Shown here in pieces: positions 31,832 through 43,400 of a DNA stretch of 64,000 bases; the stretch's first letter is position 1, and the number at the start of each line of letters is the position of its first letter. The notes under the pieces were generated by a model. The model saw only the letters and a program-made list of their open reading frames with translations. It made no database searches and was not told the origin of the DNA. The position numbers and the translations under genes were made by a program. Origin of the DNA: Halichondria panicea (taxonomy: Eukaryota; Porifera; Demospongiae; Suberitida; Halichondriidae); assembly GCF_963675165.1 (NCBI RefSeq), contig NC_087389.1, positions 26,001-90,000 on the forward strand. The letters run 5' to 3'.

Positions 31832-33637
31832 ATGGCTACTCGACCACCGCCACGGAGGCTTCTCTCTATGCCGCCTAGTCTAATATTGTATGAGCCTGCC
31901 ACCCGGTCCCCTACCCTAGCCCTCCACCAGTACCCTCCAAGAGAGGTGGCAATGGAACTGTGTCTAATGGACTCCCAGCTACTCAGGAACATCTCTCCCC
32001 AGGAGCTGGAGGATGGGGCCTGGATGAAAGCTGACAAGGTTTGAGCTCATTGCTAGGACTTCCCAGCTAGTTATCCTATACCCTGTTCAGATGACCAGAG
32101 CTCCCAATATCATGGCAATGGTGCTTGCATCCAACACACTGGCACAACTAGTACCTACCGAGGTCCTCAAGGAACAAACCATTTCAGCCATGGCACGATG
32201 CCTATCAGTATTCATTAAGGTAGCTAATATTGAACACATCAATTCCTTCTAATAATTTTGTTGTCCACACAGATAGCCAGCAAATGTCATCGCCTCAACA
32301 ACTACAACTCCCTCAAGGCTATTCTGGCTGGACTGCAGTGCACACCACTCTACAGACTCAAGCTCTCCTGGAGGGAAGTACCTACCAAGAGGAAAAGGTG
32401 TCACATTTCCCCCATAAACAATAAAGAGTACCATAACAGATTACCATAAACAGTTTAAGAGTAAGTACCTTAAATGACCCTCATTGGTATTGCTTCATTG
32501 CCCAATATTCTGCCACTACTATTATGTATACAGGAGGTTTGACTGTTTGTGTAAGCTCATGTCTGAGGAGCGCAACTGGAGAGTGTACAGTCATCAGCTG
32601 CAGGAGTTATTGGACACCACTACTCCATGCATCCCCTTCCTGGGTGTGCTGCTCACCACCACTGTTCAATATCACAGCAAATTAGAGGGACGATCTCGCA
32701 AAGTGTCGGGTATTGAAGACTACACACTACTAGAGGCTATCACTGTCAGGAGTAGGTATACCTTGTAGTGTGTCAGGAATAGTTGTAGTGTGTGGGGGCT
32801 AGTAAAGTACATTGGTTACATTCTGCTGACTGTAGTGTATTGACAATGCATACTAATACTGACCTATGTATATACCCTCCCCTCAGATTGGACACACTCA
32901 GTCGCTTGTCGACAGGTGTCAAGAGTCTAGCACCATGGCAGGAGGAGGAGGGTTCCACCACCATATTGGAGACACCAGAAATACAACTGTGTATATTAGG
33001 ACACAACTCTGAGAGTCCATCATCTAAGGAGGACCCACCCGCCCACACACACAGACAGAGGGCGTGGTCAGAACTGAGCGGACTAGACAGACTACACAAT
33101 CACAAGAATGAACAAACACAGAGCAGAAGTTGCCAGGATCTCAGAGATGAGACTAATTGGGAAGATCGGGACTGGGAAACAAGAAGTAGCCACAACTCTT
33201 TAGACAGCTCAAGTATTTCAACAACGGAGAGCTCCAATGTGGCCACACCCACCTCTGTGTCCCCTACTGTTGCCACACCCCCCACTATTGCCACGCCCAC
33301 CTCTGCCTCCCCTACCAACACGTCCCCCACTGTACCAATGAGGAAACGATCGACTGAAATTATGGACAGAACTAATCGAAAGTCTCGAATTAAAAGCTCG
33401 AAGTTCTCTATTGACATTCCACCGTGTGTGTTGAGGGAGAGACGCAGGCCCTCCACACTCTTAGGTGTCCTCCATGGAGCTAGTACCCCCTCAGGGCTAC
33501 TCTCCTGCTATCAGATCATGGCCCTGGGGTGTAGTGCAAGCATGCACAGCAAGCCAGAGCTCAGGGATATCATTACTAACTCTCACAGAAACACTGAGGC
33601 TGTTAATTACCAGTTATCACATTTGAGAGAACCATAA
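31832..33637 (+). CDS. RasGEF (CDC25 homology) protein without SAM, tandem copy 2
   Basis: Paralogue of the gene just upstream, with its ATG 132 bases after that stop. Catalytic domain: YPPREVAMELCLMDSQLLRN, AWMKADK, MTRAPNIMAMVLASNTLAQL, IASKCHRLNNYNSLKAILAG with LQCTPLYRLKLSW, KLMSEERNWRVYSHQL and IPFLGVLLTTT. Exon edges fall at the same places as in copy 1. The SAM domain is absent. Instead there is a Ser/Thr/Pro linker with ATPTSVSPT-type repeats. The shared C-terminal segment is present: TPSGLLSCYQIMALGCSASM and NSHRNTEAVNYQLSHLREP. Convergent with glycogen synthase (108 bases between stops). Confidence 0.87.
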
Positions 33638-33745
33638 ATAATTAATAATATTCTACAAACAACACACAATGTCAAATTATGATCACGCTCTGCACATAAT
33701 TATACAAAATATTCAAAAATTTTATTTGTCAAATTGTTTAATTTT

Positions 33746-36310
33746 CTATGAGTGAGTTGATGAGTTAGTTGCGTTGTCAGGCTCACTGTCGGGGTCACTC
33801 TGTGGCTCCGAGGGAGGCTCGCTGAGTGGGCGGGGGTAACGGAAGCCCTACAATGGAGAGGGCGAATACCATATATAGCAATGAGGGGGCGGGGCGTGAA
33901 TAATACTGATCACGATCACCTGCAAACCTTATTAGAGAAAGCATAAGTCAACCACTAGTGGCAGTGTACACAGTGAGACCATGCACACTATAGGCTCTGT
34001 ACACTATAGGCTCTGTACACAGTGAGACCATGCATAAGTCAACCACTAGTGGCAGTGTACACAGTGAGACCATGCATAAGTCAACCACTAGTGGCGTGTA
34101 CACAGTGAGACCATGCATAAGTCAACCACTAGTGGCAGTGTACACAGTGAGACCATGCATAAGTCAACCACTAGTGGCAGTGTACACAGTGAGACCATGC
34201 ATACTATAGGCTCTGTACACAGTGAGACCATGCATACTATAGGCTCTGTACACAGTGAGACCATGCATACTATAGGCTCTGTACACTAGAGGCTCTGTAC
34301 ACAGTGAGACCATGCATACTATAGGCTCTGTACACAGTGAGACCATGCACACTATAGGCTCTGTACACTATAGGCTCTGTACACAGTGAGACCATGCACA
34401 CTATAGGCTCTGTACACTAGAGGCTCTGTACACAGTGAGACCATGCACACTAGAGGCTCTGTATACAGTGAGACCATGCACACTATAGGCTCTGTACACA
34501 GTGAGACCATGCACACTATAGGCTCTGTACACTATAGGCTCTGTATATACACACTAATGCCATGACAACAGCTTACTGGGCTGGTGGGCGTGTTGGATCC
34601 AGAGCCTGAGCGCTTGCGTGCCTGGAAGAACTGAGGATGAGTAGCTTCCAGAGCTTTCTTACGAGCTATTCGGTAGTACTGCCCGAGGGTTTGCCAGTCG
34701 AGCAAATCACTCAGCCTCTCTGTTCGGTTACGTTGGATGATCCTCTGACGACGTGTCTGCGTGCAGAACTCGTACATGAACTATGGGGAGAGAGGGATAC
34801 TGAAACACACTTAAACAACACTATACAAGTACACGTGCCTTTAAGACACCCACACCCACACACACACACACACACACCCACACCCACACCCACACACACA
34901 TTGACTCACATTGGAGAGTTGTTTGATGGATCCTTCCACATCTTTCATACGTCTGTCAACAATATAGATCCCATAGGTTGAGGGGTCAGCCACGTGCTGA
35001 GCAATGAAGCAGCCAAACCCAGACAAGTTGGTAGTCACAGATGGTATGCCCATGACTGTGCACTCGGCTACAGGGATAAGGGGGGGGTCAGTAGGTGGGG
35101 GGTCACAAGGCAGGGGGTGATGGCTCACCAGGTGTGTATCCCCAGGGCTCATAGTAAGACGGGAACACTCCAAGGTGGCAGCCTCGCACAAACTCCTCAT
35201 AATCCATCCTGAACAAAGGGTTAGTGGAGGAGAGGAACTCAGGGTGAAACACCACCTGTATAATAGAGGGAGGCTATTATTAGAGGGTACAGTTATATAG
35301 TGTTCTCACGCACTTTGACCCTGTCCTCCTTCTTGTTAAAGAGTTGTACACGTCTGATATGACAGAGTACAGGGTCCGTAGCATCACCCTCCACATTGTG
35401 TGTGACAATGGGTGGTAGGTGTGGCCGCTGTGAGGGGGAGAGGATAGGGGGTGTGGTCAACACAGAGCCTGACTAACCTGAGCAGAATAGATACACCTCT
35501 TGAGAATAATTGTGTCTTTCTTATCCAGGAGTTTATCTGGATCAGGAAGGCCCCCGCTATTAGGGTATGTGGTTTAAGGTGCTAGTATGGGGTGTGGTTG
35601 AGTGGGGGCTAACGTACGTGAGAGCAGACTCAAATATCTTCTTGCCAATCTTTGTCTGAATATCATCCACTGCGTCCCTTAGTTGCTTAGTGATGGCTTG
35701 ACCTTTGAGAGAGTCCACATTGAAGCTGTTGGTCTTGGTAGGGAAGATGAGGAATGCCACCACTGTCACATCACTGTTACTAGACTTGAGGTAATGGTTC
35801 AATCTAGCCAGAGCCTCAATGAACAGGTCAGCTCCCTTGTTAGAGAACTCATATCTGAAGGAAGGTGTGACAAGTGGTAGGCAGGCACACATTCTCACCT
35901 CCCAGCTATGAAGAAATAGAGCGTCTTGTCCAAATCAAAATCATAGTGTCTGCAAAGAGGGGCGGCCGTTAAGTGTGTGTGTATGTGTGGGTGTGTGTGT
36001 GCGCTCACCCGTAGAAATGCCCCCTGACAAAGTCGTGAAGTTTCTCTTTGGATTTGGCGTGGAGATTCTGAAACTCGTGCATGGCACTGAACTTGACAAC
36101 GTTGAGACCGTTGGGCAGTATCAGATCTGCCAGAGGGAGAGAAGGTACTTGCATTTGAGCACACCATTGGAAAGCTATTGATTAGTTTTGAAATTGGACA
36201 ATCTGATAGCAAATTACGAGCTTTGAAAGATAGCTACCAAAATAGCTCAATATTAGAAAATAACTCTGGGCTAATTAGCTGACCACCCACACCCACCACA
36301 CCCACACCCA

Positions 36311-36342
<32 letters not shown>

Positions 36343-39322
36343 AAGTGGGTCATACCTGGTTTCCTCTTGAGTAGGTGTTCTGCCTCATCAGCAGTCACCT
36401 GAGACACAGTGGTGAAGATATGTGCTGTGTGTGCAGCAGCTCTCTCTATACAGTAGCGGTGATAGATCTGACGATCTCCTGCCTCTTTGTCTACATCAAA
36501 CTAAGGGGGGGTATGACAAGGTGAATCTATGTGGGGGGGTATGACAATATGAATCTATGTGGGGGGTCTTACAGTGGCAAGATTGTTGTAGAAGTCGACA
36601 CTGCCTGCACAGAGGTAGCGTCCCAAGAGGGTGGCATGCGTTGTAAAGATGGTGGACACGGGCAGTTTCTTGAGACGACAGAGGAGCAGTCCAACCCCAC
36701 TCAACCACTCATGGAAGTGAGTCACTACCATTGGAGGGGGGCCTGGCAGTCGTGACACAAACTATGAGGGAGGGAGAGGGCTTATTGCTGTATTGAATAC
36801 TGGGGCCCTTATAATCAGTACTCTTTCAGCTGCCATAACTTGTATTCTGTGGATCCAATGTCAAATTTTTTAGGATTTCCTGAAAGCTTAGAAAAAAATA
36901 GTTCAAATGGTGTCATCAAAAGTTATATTTGAGAGATACCAATTTGGTGATACCATGAATAATAGCCCATGGTCCAAGGCCGAAAAATGACAAATTAGGG
37001 CCCCAATAAAATTTTGGATTGAAACACATCATTTGAAAACTAAGCTTTCAGAAAATCTTGACATTGGATCAACGGTACTAAAGTTAATGGCTGTTGAAAG
37101 ATGTTAATTCACTCGTTTGATCAATGGTTTGAGTACTCTTTCAGCTGCCATAACTTGAATTCTGTGGATCCAATGTATGATTTTCTGAAAGCTTAGAAAA
37201 AAGAGTTTAAATGGTGTCATTAAAAATCATATTTGAGAGATACCAATTTGGCGATACCATGAATTAGCCCATGGTCCAAGGCCGAAAAATGACAAATTTG
37301 GGCCCGGACGAAATTTTAGATTGCAACACATCATTTGAAAGGTCTCTTTCTAAGCTTTCAGAAAATTATAAAATTTTTGACATTGGATCAACGATACTCA
37401 AGTTTAAGGCTGTTGAAAGATGTTCAACTACACTCCGTTCATTCAATGGTTTAGGGATTCTTTCGGATGCCATAACTTGAATTCCGTGGATCCAATGTCA
37501 AATTTTTTATGAAAGCTTAGAAAAAAATAGTTCAAATGGTGTCATCAAAAGTAATATTTGAGAGATACCAATTTGGCGATACAGTAGAACCTCGATTATC
37601 CGGCCCTCGATTATCCGGAACCTCGATTATCCGGCTCGACTTTTTTTAATTTTATCAGATTACATAATTCATAAAATGGGCGTGTCCCTAAAATGCGCAT
37701 GCGCGTTGCAGTTGTTACCATGGAGACATGCCTGCTTTTCTTTTGCGCATGCGCAGACAACCATGTGACACTGCTGTTCATCAATAAAGTGGGTGGATCA
37801 AGGCGTGGTTTATCTATTCGATTATCCGGCATATTCACTTATCCGGCCTGCTTCTGGAACCAAGGTGTCTGGATAATCGAGGTTCTACTGTACCATGAAT
37901 AATAGCCCATGGTCCAAGGCCGAAAAATGACAAATTTGGGCCCGGACGAAATTTTGGATTGCAACACATCATTTGAAAGGTCTCTTTCAGAAAATTATAA
38001 AATTTTTGACATTGGATCAACGATACTCAAGTTAAGGCTGTTGAAAGATGTTCAACTACACTCCGTTCATTCAATGGTTTAGGGATTCTTTCGGCTGCCA
38101 TAACTTGAATTCCGTGGATCCAATGTCAAATTTTTTAGGATTTTCTGAAAGCTTTGAAAAAAATAGTTCAAATGGTGTCATCAAAAGTAATATTTGAGAG
38201 ATACCAATTTGGCGATACCATGGTCCAAGGCCGAAAAATGACAAATTTGGGCCCGGACGAAATTTTGGATTGCAACACATCATTTGAAAGGTCTCTTTCT
38301 AAGCTTTCAGAAAATTATAAAATTTTTAACATTGGATTAACGATACTCAAGTTAAGGCTGTTGAAAGATGTTCAACTACACTCCGTTCATTCAATGGTTT
38401 AGGGATTCTTTCGGCTGCCATAACTTGAATTCCGTGGATCCAATGTCAAATTTTTTAGAATTTTCTGAAAGCTTAGAAAAAAATAGTTCAAATGGTGTCA
38501 TCAAAAGTAATATTTGAGAGATACCTATTTGGCGATACCATGGATAATAGCCCATGGTCCAAGGCCGAAAAATGACAAATTTGGGCCCGGACGAAATTTT
38601 GGATTGCAACACATCATTTGAAAGGTCTCTTTCTAAGCTTAATGGGTCATTGCTATATAGAGTACCTCCTTGAGGAACCAGTAGGTGAGGAAACCAAACA
38701 TGATGGCATCTCTGGACTCTTGGTCACTGTCTGGGACACCAAGATGAGAGAGCTCCCACAGTTCCTTACGCCATGTGTCCTGTCGTGATAATGCTGAGCC
38801 AAGGTCAAACAAGATCACCTGCACACAATAGCACCACTCAGTGAGCACATGCCATCATTGTGTATACACTGAGGCCTAGTTTGGTAGTATTCAGACAATG
38901 TAACGTACTTTCGGGTAGCCATCAATGAGCCAGCGTCCAAACACAACCTACAGAAACAGAACCAGTGTATACATCAACACAGGCCACAGTACATGCTCAC
39001 CTTGATGCCTTCTTGACGGAGTACCTCGATGGACTCCTGAAGTACTGACAGCTCGGGTTCCATCACCTCAACCTCCAGCCTCACAGTGGCCTCATTGTAT
39101 TTACCCAACATGCAATACTGGTCCCCCAGTTCAGCCGTGGTTACTCCAGCCTTGCTACGAAGCACAGTGTAGATACCTCCAACTATACGCACAGCATAAT
39201 CTGAGACTGAACTGCAGTGCAGTGTACACACACGTACCTTTGTTGGCCACTTCCCAGGCAATCTCAAAGTTGAACCTGAATGGCTCTGCCACCTCTCCAA
39301 TGGTGAGCTCTGAGGAGGACAT
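33746..39322 (-). CDS. GYS1: Glycogen [starch] synthase
   Basis: Cytosolic GT3 enzyme that extends glycogen from UDP-glucose. About 14 exons. Visible blocks: [12 protein letters not shown] with [11 protein letters not shown] (UDP-glucose site), [166 protein letters not shown] and the Arg-rich [20 protein letters not shown] used for glucose-6-phosphate control. The N terminus ([16 protein letters not shown]) lacks the mammalian site 2/2a region. The C terminus keeps YPRP and a short Ser ladder spaced by four residues, then stops early. One animal gene may predate the GYS1/GYS2 split. Two introns hold large repeats. Confidence 0.95.
33955..34550. repeat. Complex tandem repeat in the last glycogen synthase intron
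   Basis: Two alternating building blocks: gtacacagtgagaccatgca and, after it, either taagtcaaccactagtggca or yactataggctctgtacac. About 15 blocks in higher-order patterns. ORFs over it are artefacts of the repeat. Confidence 0.88.
36130..36270. repeat. Repeat family C copy in a glycogen synthase intron
   Basis: Reads gcatttgagcacaccattgg, then gttttgaaattggacaatct and agctttgaaagatagctacc. A close relative lies at 43735-43870 in POLD1 (catctaagcacaccattgg, ttttgaaattggacaatctg, catagctaccaaatcagctg), and a reverse-oriented one at 57765-57870 in SNRNP70 (gaggattgtccaatttcat). Short, dispersed, non-coding. Confidence 0.65.
36825..38640. repeat. Array of foldback family A inside a glycogen synthase intron
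   Basis: Nearly five head-to-tail units starting at about 36825, 37133, 37452, 38083 and 38403, the last truncated. The period is 310 to 320 bases once the transposon at 37582-37890 is removed. Each unit runs ctttcggctgccataacttg to gttaaggctgttgaaag; its two ends are imperfect reverse complements of about 95 bases. Centre: gagataccaatttggcgata, aatagcccatggtccaaggc and tgacaaatttgggcccggac. Confidence 0.9.
37580..37892. mobile_element. 309-bp pogo/Tigger-like MITE nested in the family A array, TA duplication
   Basis: The element 37582-37890 has exact 20-base terminal inverted repeats CAGTAGAACCTCGATTATCC and is flanked by TA on both sides. Neighbouring array units give the empty site directly: ggcgataccatgaat is split here into ggcgaTA, element, TAccatgaat. 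TA duplication and CAGTAGAACCTCGATTATCC-like termini fit the pogo/Tigger branch of Tc1/mariner. Inside are extra copies of tcgattatccgg near each end. No transposase. Confidence 0.9.
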
Positions 39323-39647
39323 CACTACAACTACCAGTTTAGATACCTCTAACAGCAATTGGAGTTACAGTAGATATATACAGTCCACTAGTATAGTATA
39401 GTCCAGTGGTGACCCTTTACACTGCTAATTACAGCATGCTGCTTACATGCCCCGCCCACAACATTAACATACAGTGGGCAGCTCCCAACACAATAATCCG
39501 TGGCTTTACCTCGAGGTTAACACAAGCGATTGGAGTGTGTGACGTCACGCATACCGTATTGTCTTGGAATTCTTACAACTTTATTTTTATTATTCATTAT
39601 TATATTCAGTCATTGTACAGTCTCGTGGTTGTCATGGAGACAAGTAG

Positions 39648-40450
39648 CTACCAGTCGCTGGTCCCAAACCGCTCCACCAACTTATCTTGATCACTCAAGT
39701 CTTTCTGCACCTTCTTACGCATGTAGAATATCGGACAATCCCGACTATAATCGTGTGTGTGTGAATAGAATACGATAGGAATGATCACGCACACACACAC
39801 ACCACACATATCACACACATATCACACATCACACACACCTTGTACACAGCACATCTTCGTGGAGACTTCCTTGACAACGTTGACACTGGGTCCAGAGACG
39901 AGAGAATCGCTCCTCCAGGGTTGCTAGGTAACCTACCTCTGTCTGGTAGATCTCAGACTCCTTGTTCTGACAGTTAGGGCACACAGCAGAGTCTGTGTGG
40001 GGGCGGAGATAAAGAGTGTGTGGGGTGGGATAGAGTGGGGGTGGGGGTGGGATAGAGTGTGTGGGGGCGGGGATAAAGAGTGTGTGGGGGTGGGATAGAG
40101 TGTGTGGGGGCGGGGATAAAGTGTGTGTGGGGGTGGGGATAAAGTGTGTGTGGGGGCGGGGATCTACTACCTTGGTTCTGGAGCACAGCTCTGCAGCCGA
40201 GGCAAGTGTTCTTCTTAGTAATGAACTTGGCCATCAGACCAGAGCCCCCGGAGGATGACACCATTGTCTTGCAGCGAGTGTGGCTACCGTCTGTGGTGTG
40301 TGTGTGTGGATGTATAATTATATGTACATTAAAAAAAAATGTGGGCTGGAAATCAATAGCTGAGCACAATCAAGCAGCTAACAGGCCTGATTTAGAAGCT
40401 TTTGATTCAGTGTGTCTAGGAAACTAGCATTGCATTGCAGAATGCGCACG

Positions 40451-40495
<45 letters not shown>

Positions 40496-43400
40496 ACGCA
40501 GCAGCTCACTCTTGGCTTTACTGTCACCGAGGATGGGCTCGAATATTCTAAGTAGAGGCTTTGCTAGTTGGTTCTCCAGATAATAAGATGTGTCTATGGG
40601 AACGTTGTGCTCTAGTACATGTATAGGGTCCTCTGACTTCATGTATGCAGCGGCACCCTTAGTGCTGGCGATGATGACATACGGTACTCTGTCCCCGAGG
40701 TTAGGGGCCGAGCCTGGATCACGCTTACGCATCCTGTGTGTGGGTGGATACACAAACACACACTTGCATGTACGAGGAGGGGTTGGCCATTACTAAGAAA
40801 CAGCTCTAAGAATTGAAATGTTAACTGCTAACAATTATGTACATTGTAAGCAAGCCATACAATGATGGACTGACCGACCTCTGTGCTAGCTCCACACAAT
40901 GATGGACTGACCCACCTCTGTGCTAGCTCCACACAATGATGGACTGACCCACCTCTGTGCTAGCTAGCTCCACACAATGATGGACTGACCCACCTTGTGC
41001 TAGCTCCACACAATGATGGACTGACCCACCTCTGTGCTAGCTCCACACAATGATGGACTGACCCACCTCTGTGCTAGCTCCACACAATGATGGGCTGACC
41101 CACCTCTGTGCTAGCTCCACACAATGATGGACTGACCCACCTCTGTGCTAGTTCCACGTGTGCCAGTCTGTTCCCAGCCCCTGAAGTGTACTCTTTGCTA
41201 GTTTTTGTGAGCTCTTTGGTGATGACCAGCTGAGAGATGTCTATCCTGTTACGCAACAGATCTGCTATGGTCTGTTGGGCATATGCCAGGGCACCTTGTG
41301 GGGACCTGTGTGTGGGGTGAGTGGGCGGGGTGTGACATATGTGAGGGATGAGTGTGATGTACCTGTCAATGAGTATCTTATGTAGACAAGTGTTGATGAC
41401 GTTAGCTACAAGGGGACAGTTGTCACGGCGAACCTACGAGGAGACGGGGGTCATGACACAACATAATAATAATGTACCGTATAATTTTGTGAGGCAAAAA
41501 TTCGTTATTTTCAATGCAGATAAATATTAAAATCACCGCTGTTCAAGTTCAACGAATTTTACCCCATGAAAATTACCAGCTATAGTGAGTGATTGTGACT
41601 AACAGTTTCTATTCCCTTGCAGTCCATCTTGTCGTAGGTATCAGGGTTAGTGAAGAAGAGACCAGCATACCTCTTCTTGTTGATGAGGAGATAAGGGAAG
41701 TACACCTGAACACAGGAGAGGGCAGTCTAGTGTATAATTAATTATACTAGCACTGTTACGCTGTTTGTCTGATGAGTATGCCCTTTCTGAATCTCTATTG
41801 TACAATAGTAACATGGACGTTGTACCTTCTCAAACTCTAGCTTGATGGGATGAGGGAACTGAGCTGATATGTAGCTAGCTGCTTCCTTGCCGAGACGCAT
41901 GCTCTCTCCCACTGTGTCCACTCCAAACCTCACCATGACAGAGTCAGTGTCTCCATAGATCACCTTGGTGTCGTGAGCGTAACCATTGGCAACACAGTAC
42001 TTGTCCTCCACCAGTTGACTGGAACATTCGATCATCTGACGTCCGAATGATGTCACGCTCTGTGGGGGGTATTAATGAAGCAAGACCCCCCAGGACATGA
42101 CCTCACCTGGGATATCTCTATACAAGGCAGCCTCCCCACGGTGGCCCCTGTAAACCCATACACTGAGTTAGCACTGAGCTTGAGGGCCAACTGGCGCCCA
42201 TCCAGCACCTGCATCATGTGAGGCAAGGACAGTATGTCATAGCAGGGATAACAAGTTAATAGCTAAAATACACAAATGCACTATCGATCAGTACACACTT
42301 TTCTCCTGAAGGGGTCAGTCTCACTCTTGAGCTCAGCCTTGGCCCTGCAAACACACACAGTGAGAGTATATCCACACACACACACACTGAGAGGTGGACT
42401 CACTTCTTTCTAGCAGAGAGCAGTCCCTCGAGAATGACTGGCAGGAGGCCTTTAGTTACACTTGCCTTCACAAAGTAGTTACCAGAGGGAGTCTTGATGA
42501 ACTGGTCTGGAGCAAGTCTGTAGGAAACGTACATAAAGTGCTTCTCAAGCTGAGCAGATGAATACCGTATAGCGGGTATATTTCGAGGATAAATATTCGC
42601 GGTTTTCGCTGATTAATAATATTATACCGCAAACATTTATACCCACGAATTTAATATAGCATGCTGCTATTCCGCCAAAATTAATTCGCAAAAACGGTTT
42701 TTAACGGTCTTTCCGCTAACATTAATTTTATACCCTCGAAATACCCATGCACTATAGGGCAGTGAGTGAGTGTGCTTACTGAGCTCTGTCTGCTGGGCTG
42801 AGGAGCAGCGTGGTGTAGCACAGGTTGTGAGCCTGCATGATGGACGGGTACAGGGACGAAAAGTCCAGCGTTGCTATGGGAACATCGTAGTAACTGGAGG
42901 AACAAGATAACAATATTAGCAGTGTATTCTCAGGCTCTATGACGGTGGCCCCAGTGTATTCTATATAGCTCACCCCTTCTCAGGCTCTATGACGGTGGCC
43001 CCAGTGTATTCTATATAGTTCACCCCTTCTCAGGCTCTATGACGGTGGCCCCAGTGTATTCTATATAGCTCACCCCTTCTCAGGCTCTATGACAGTGGCC
43101 CCAGTGTACTCTTCTCCTTGCTCTGGCTTGTGTACTGGCATCAACAAGTCATGCTCTCTAGCCTGTGGGTGTGGTCCATACCTGTTCCCATGGTAACAAA
43201 ACCACACCCACCTCTCGGAGAAGCTGTGATACGACTTTGATTTGTTGTCCCCTGGAGAGGAGGTAGCTGAGAGGCACCCCAGTCACACGCGCCATCTCCA
43301 TGTAGTTGATGAGGCACATGAGCTTATCCAATAACCTCAGAGGAAGAATAGCATCTTTCATACAGTACACTGCCAGCCTCCGCCGTGTCTGCTCATTGCC

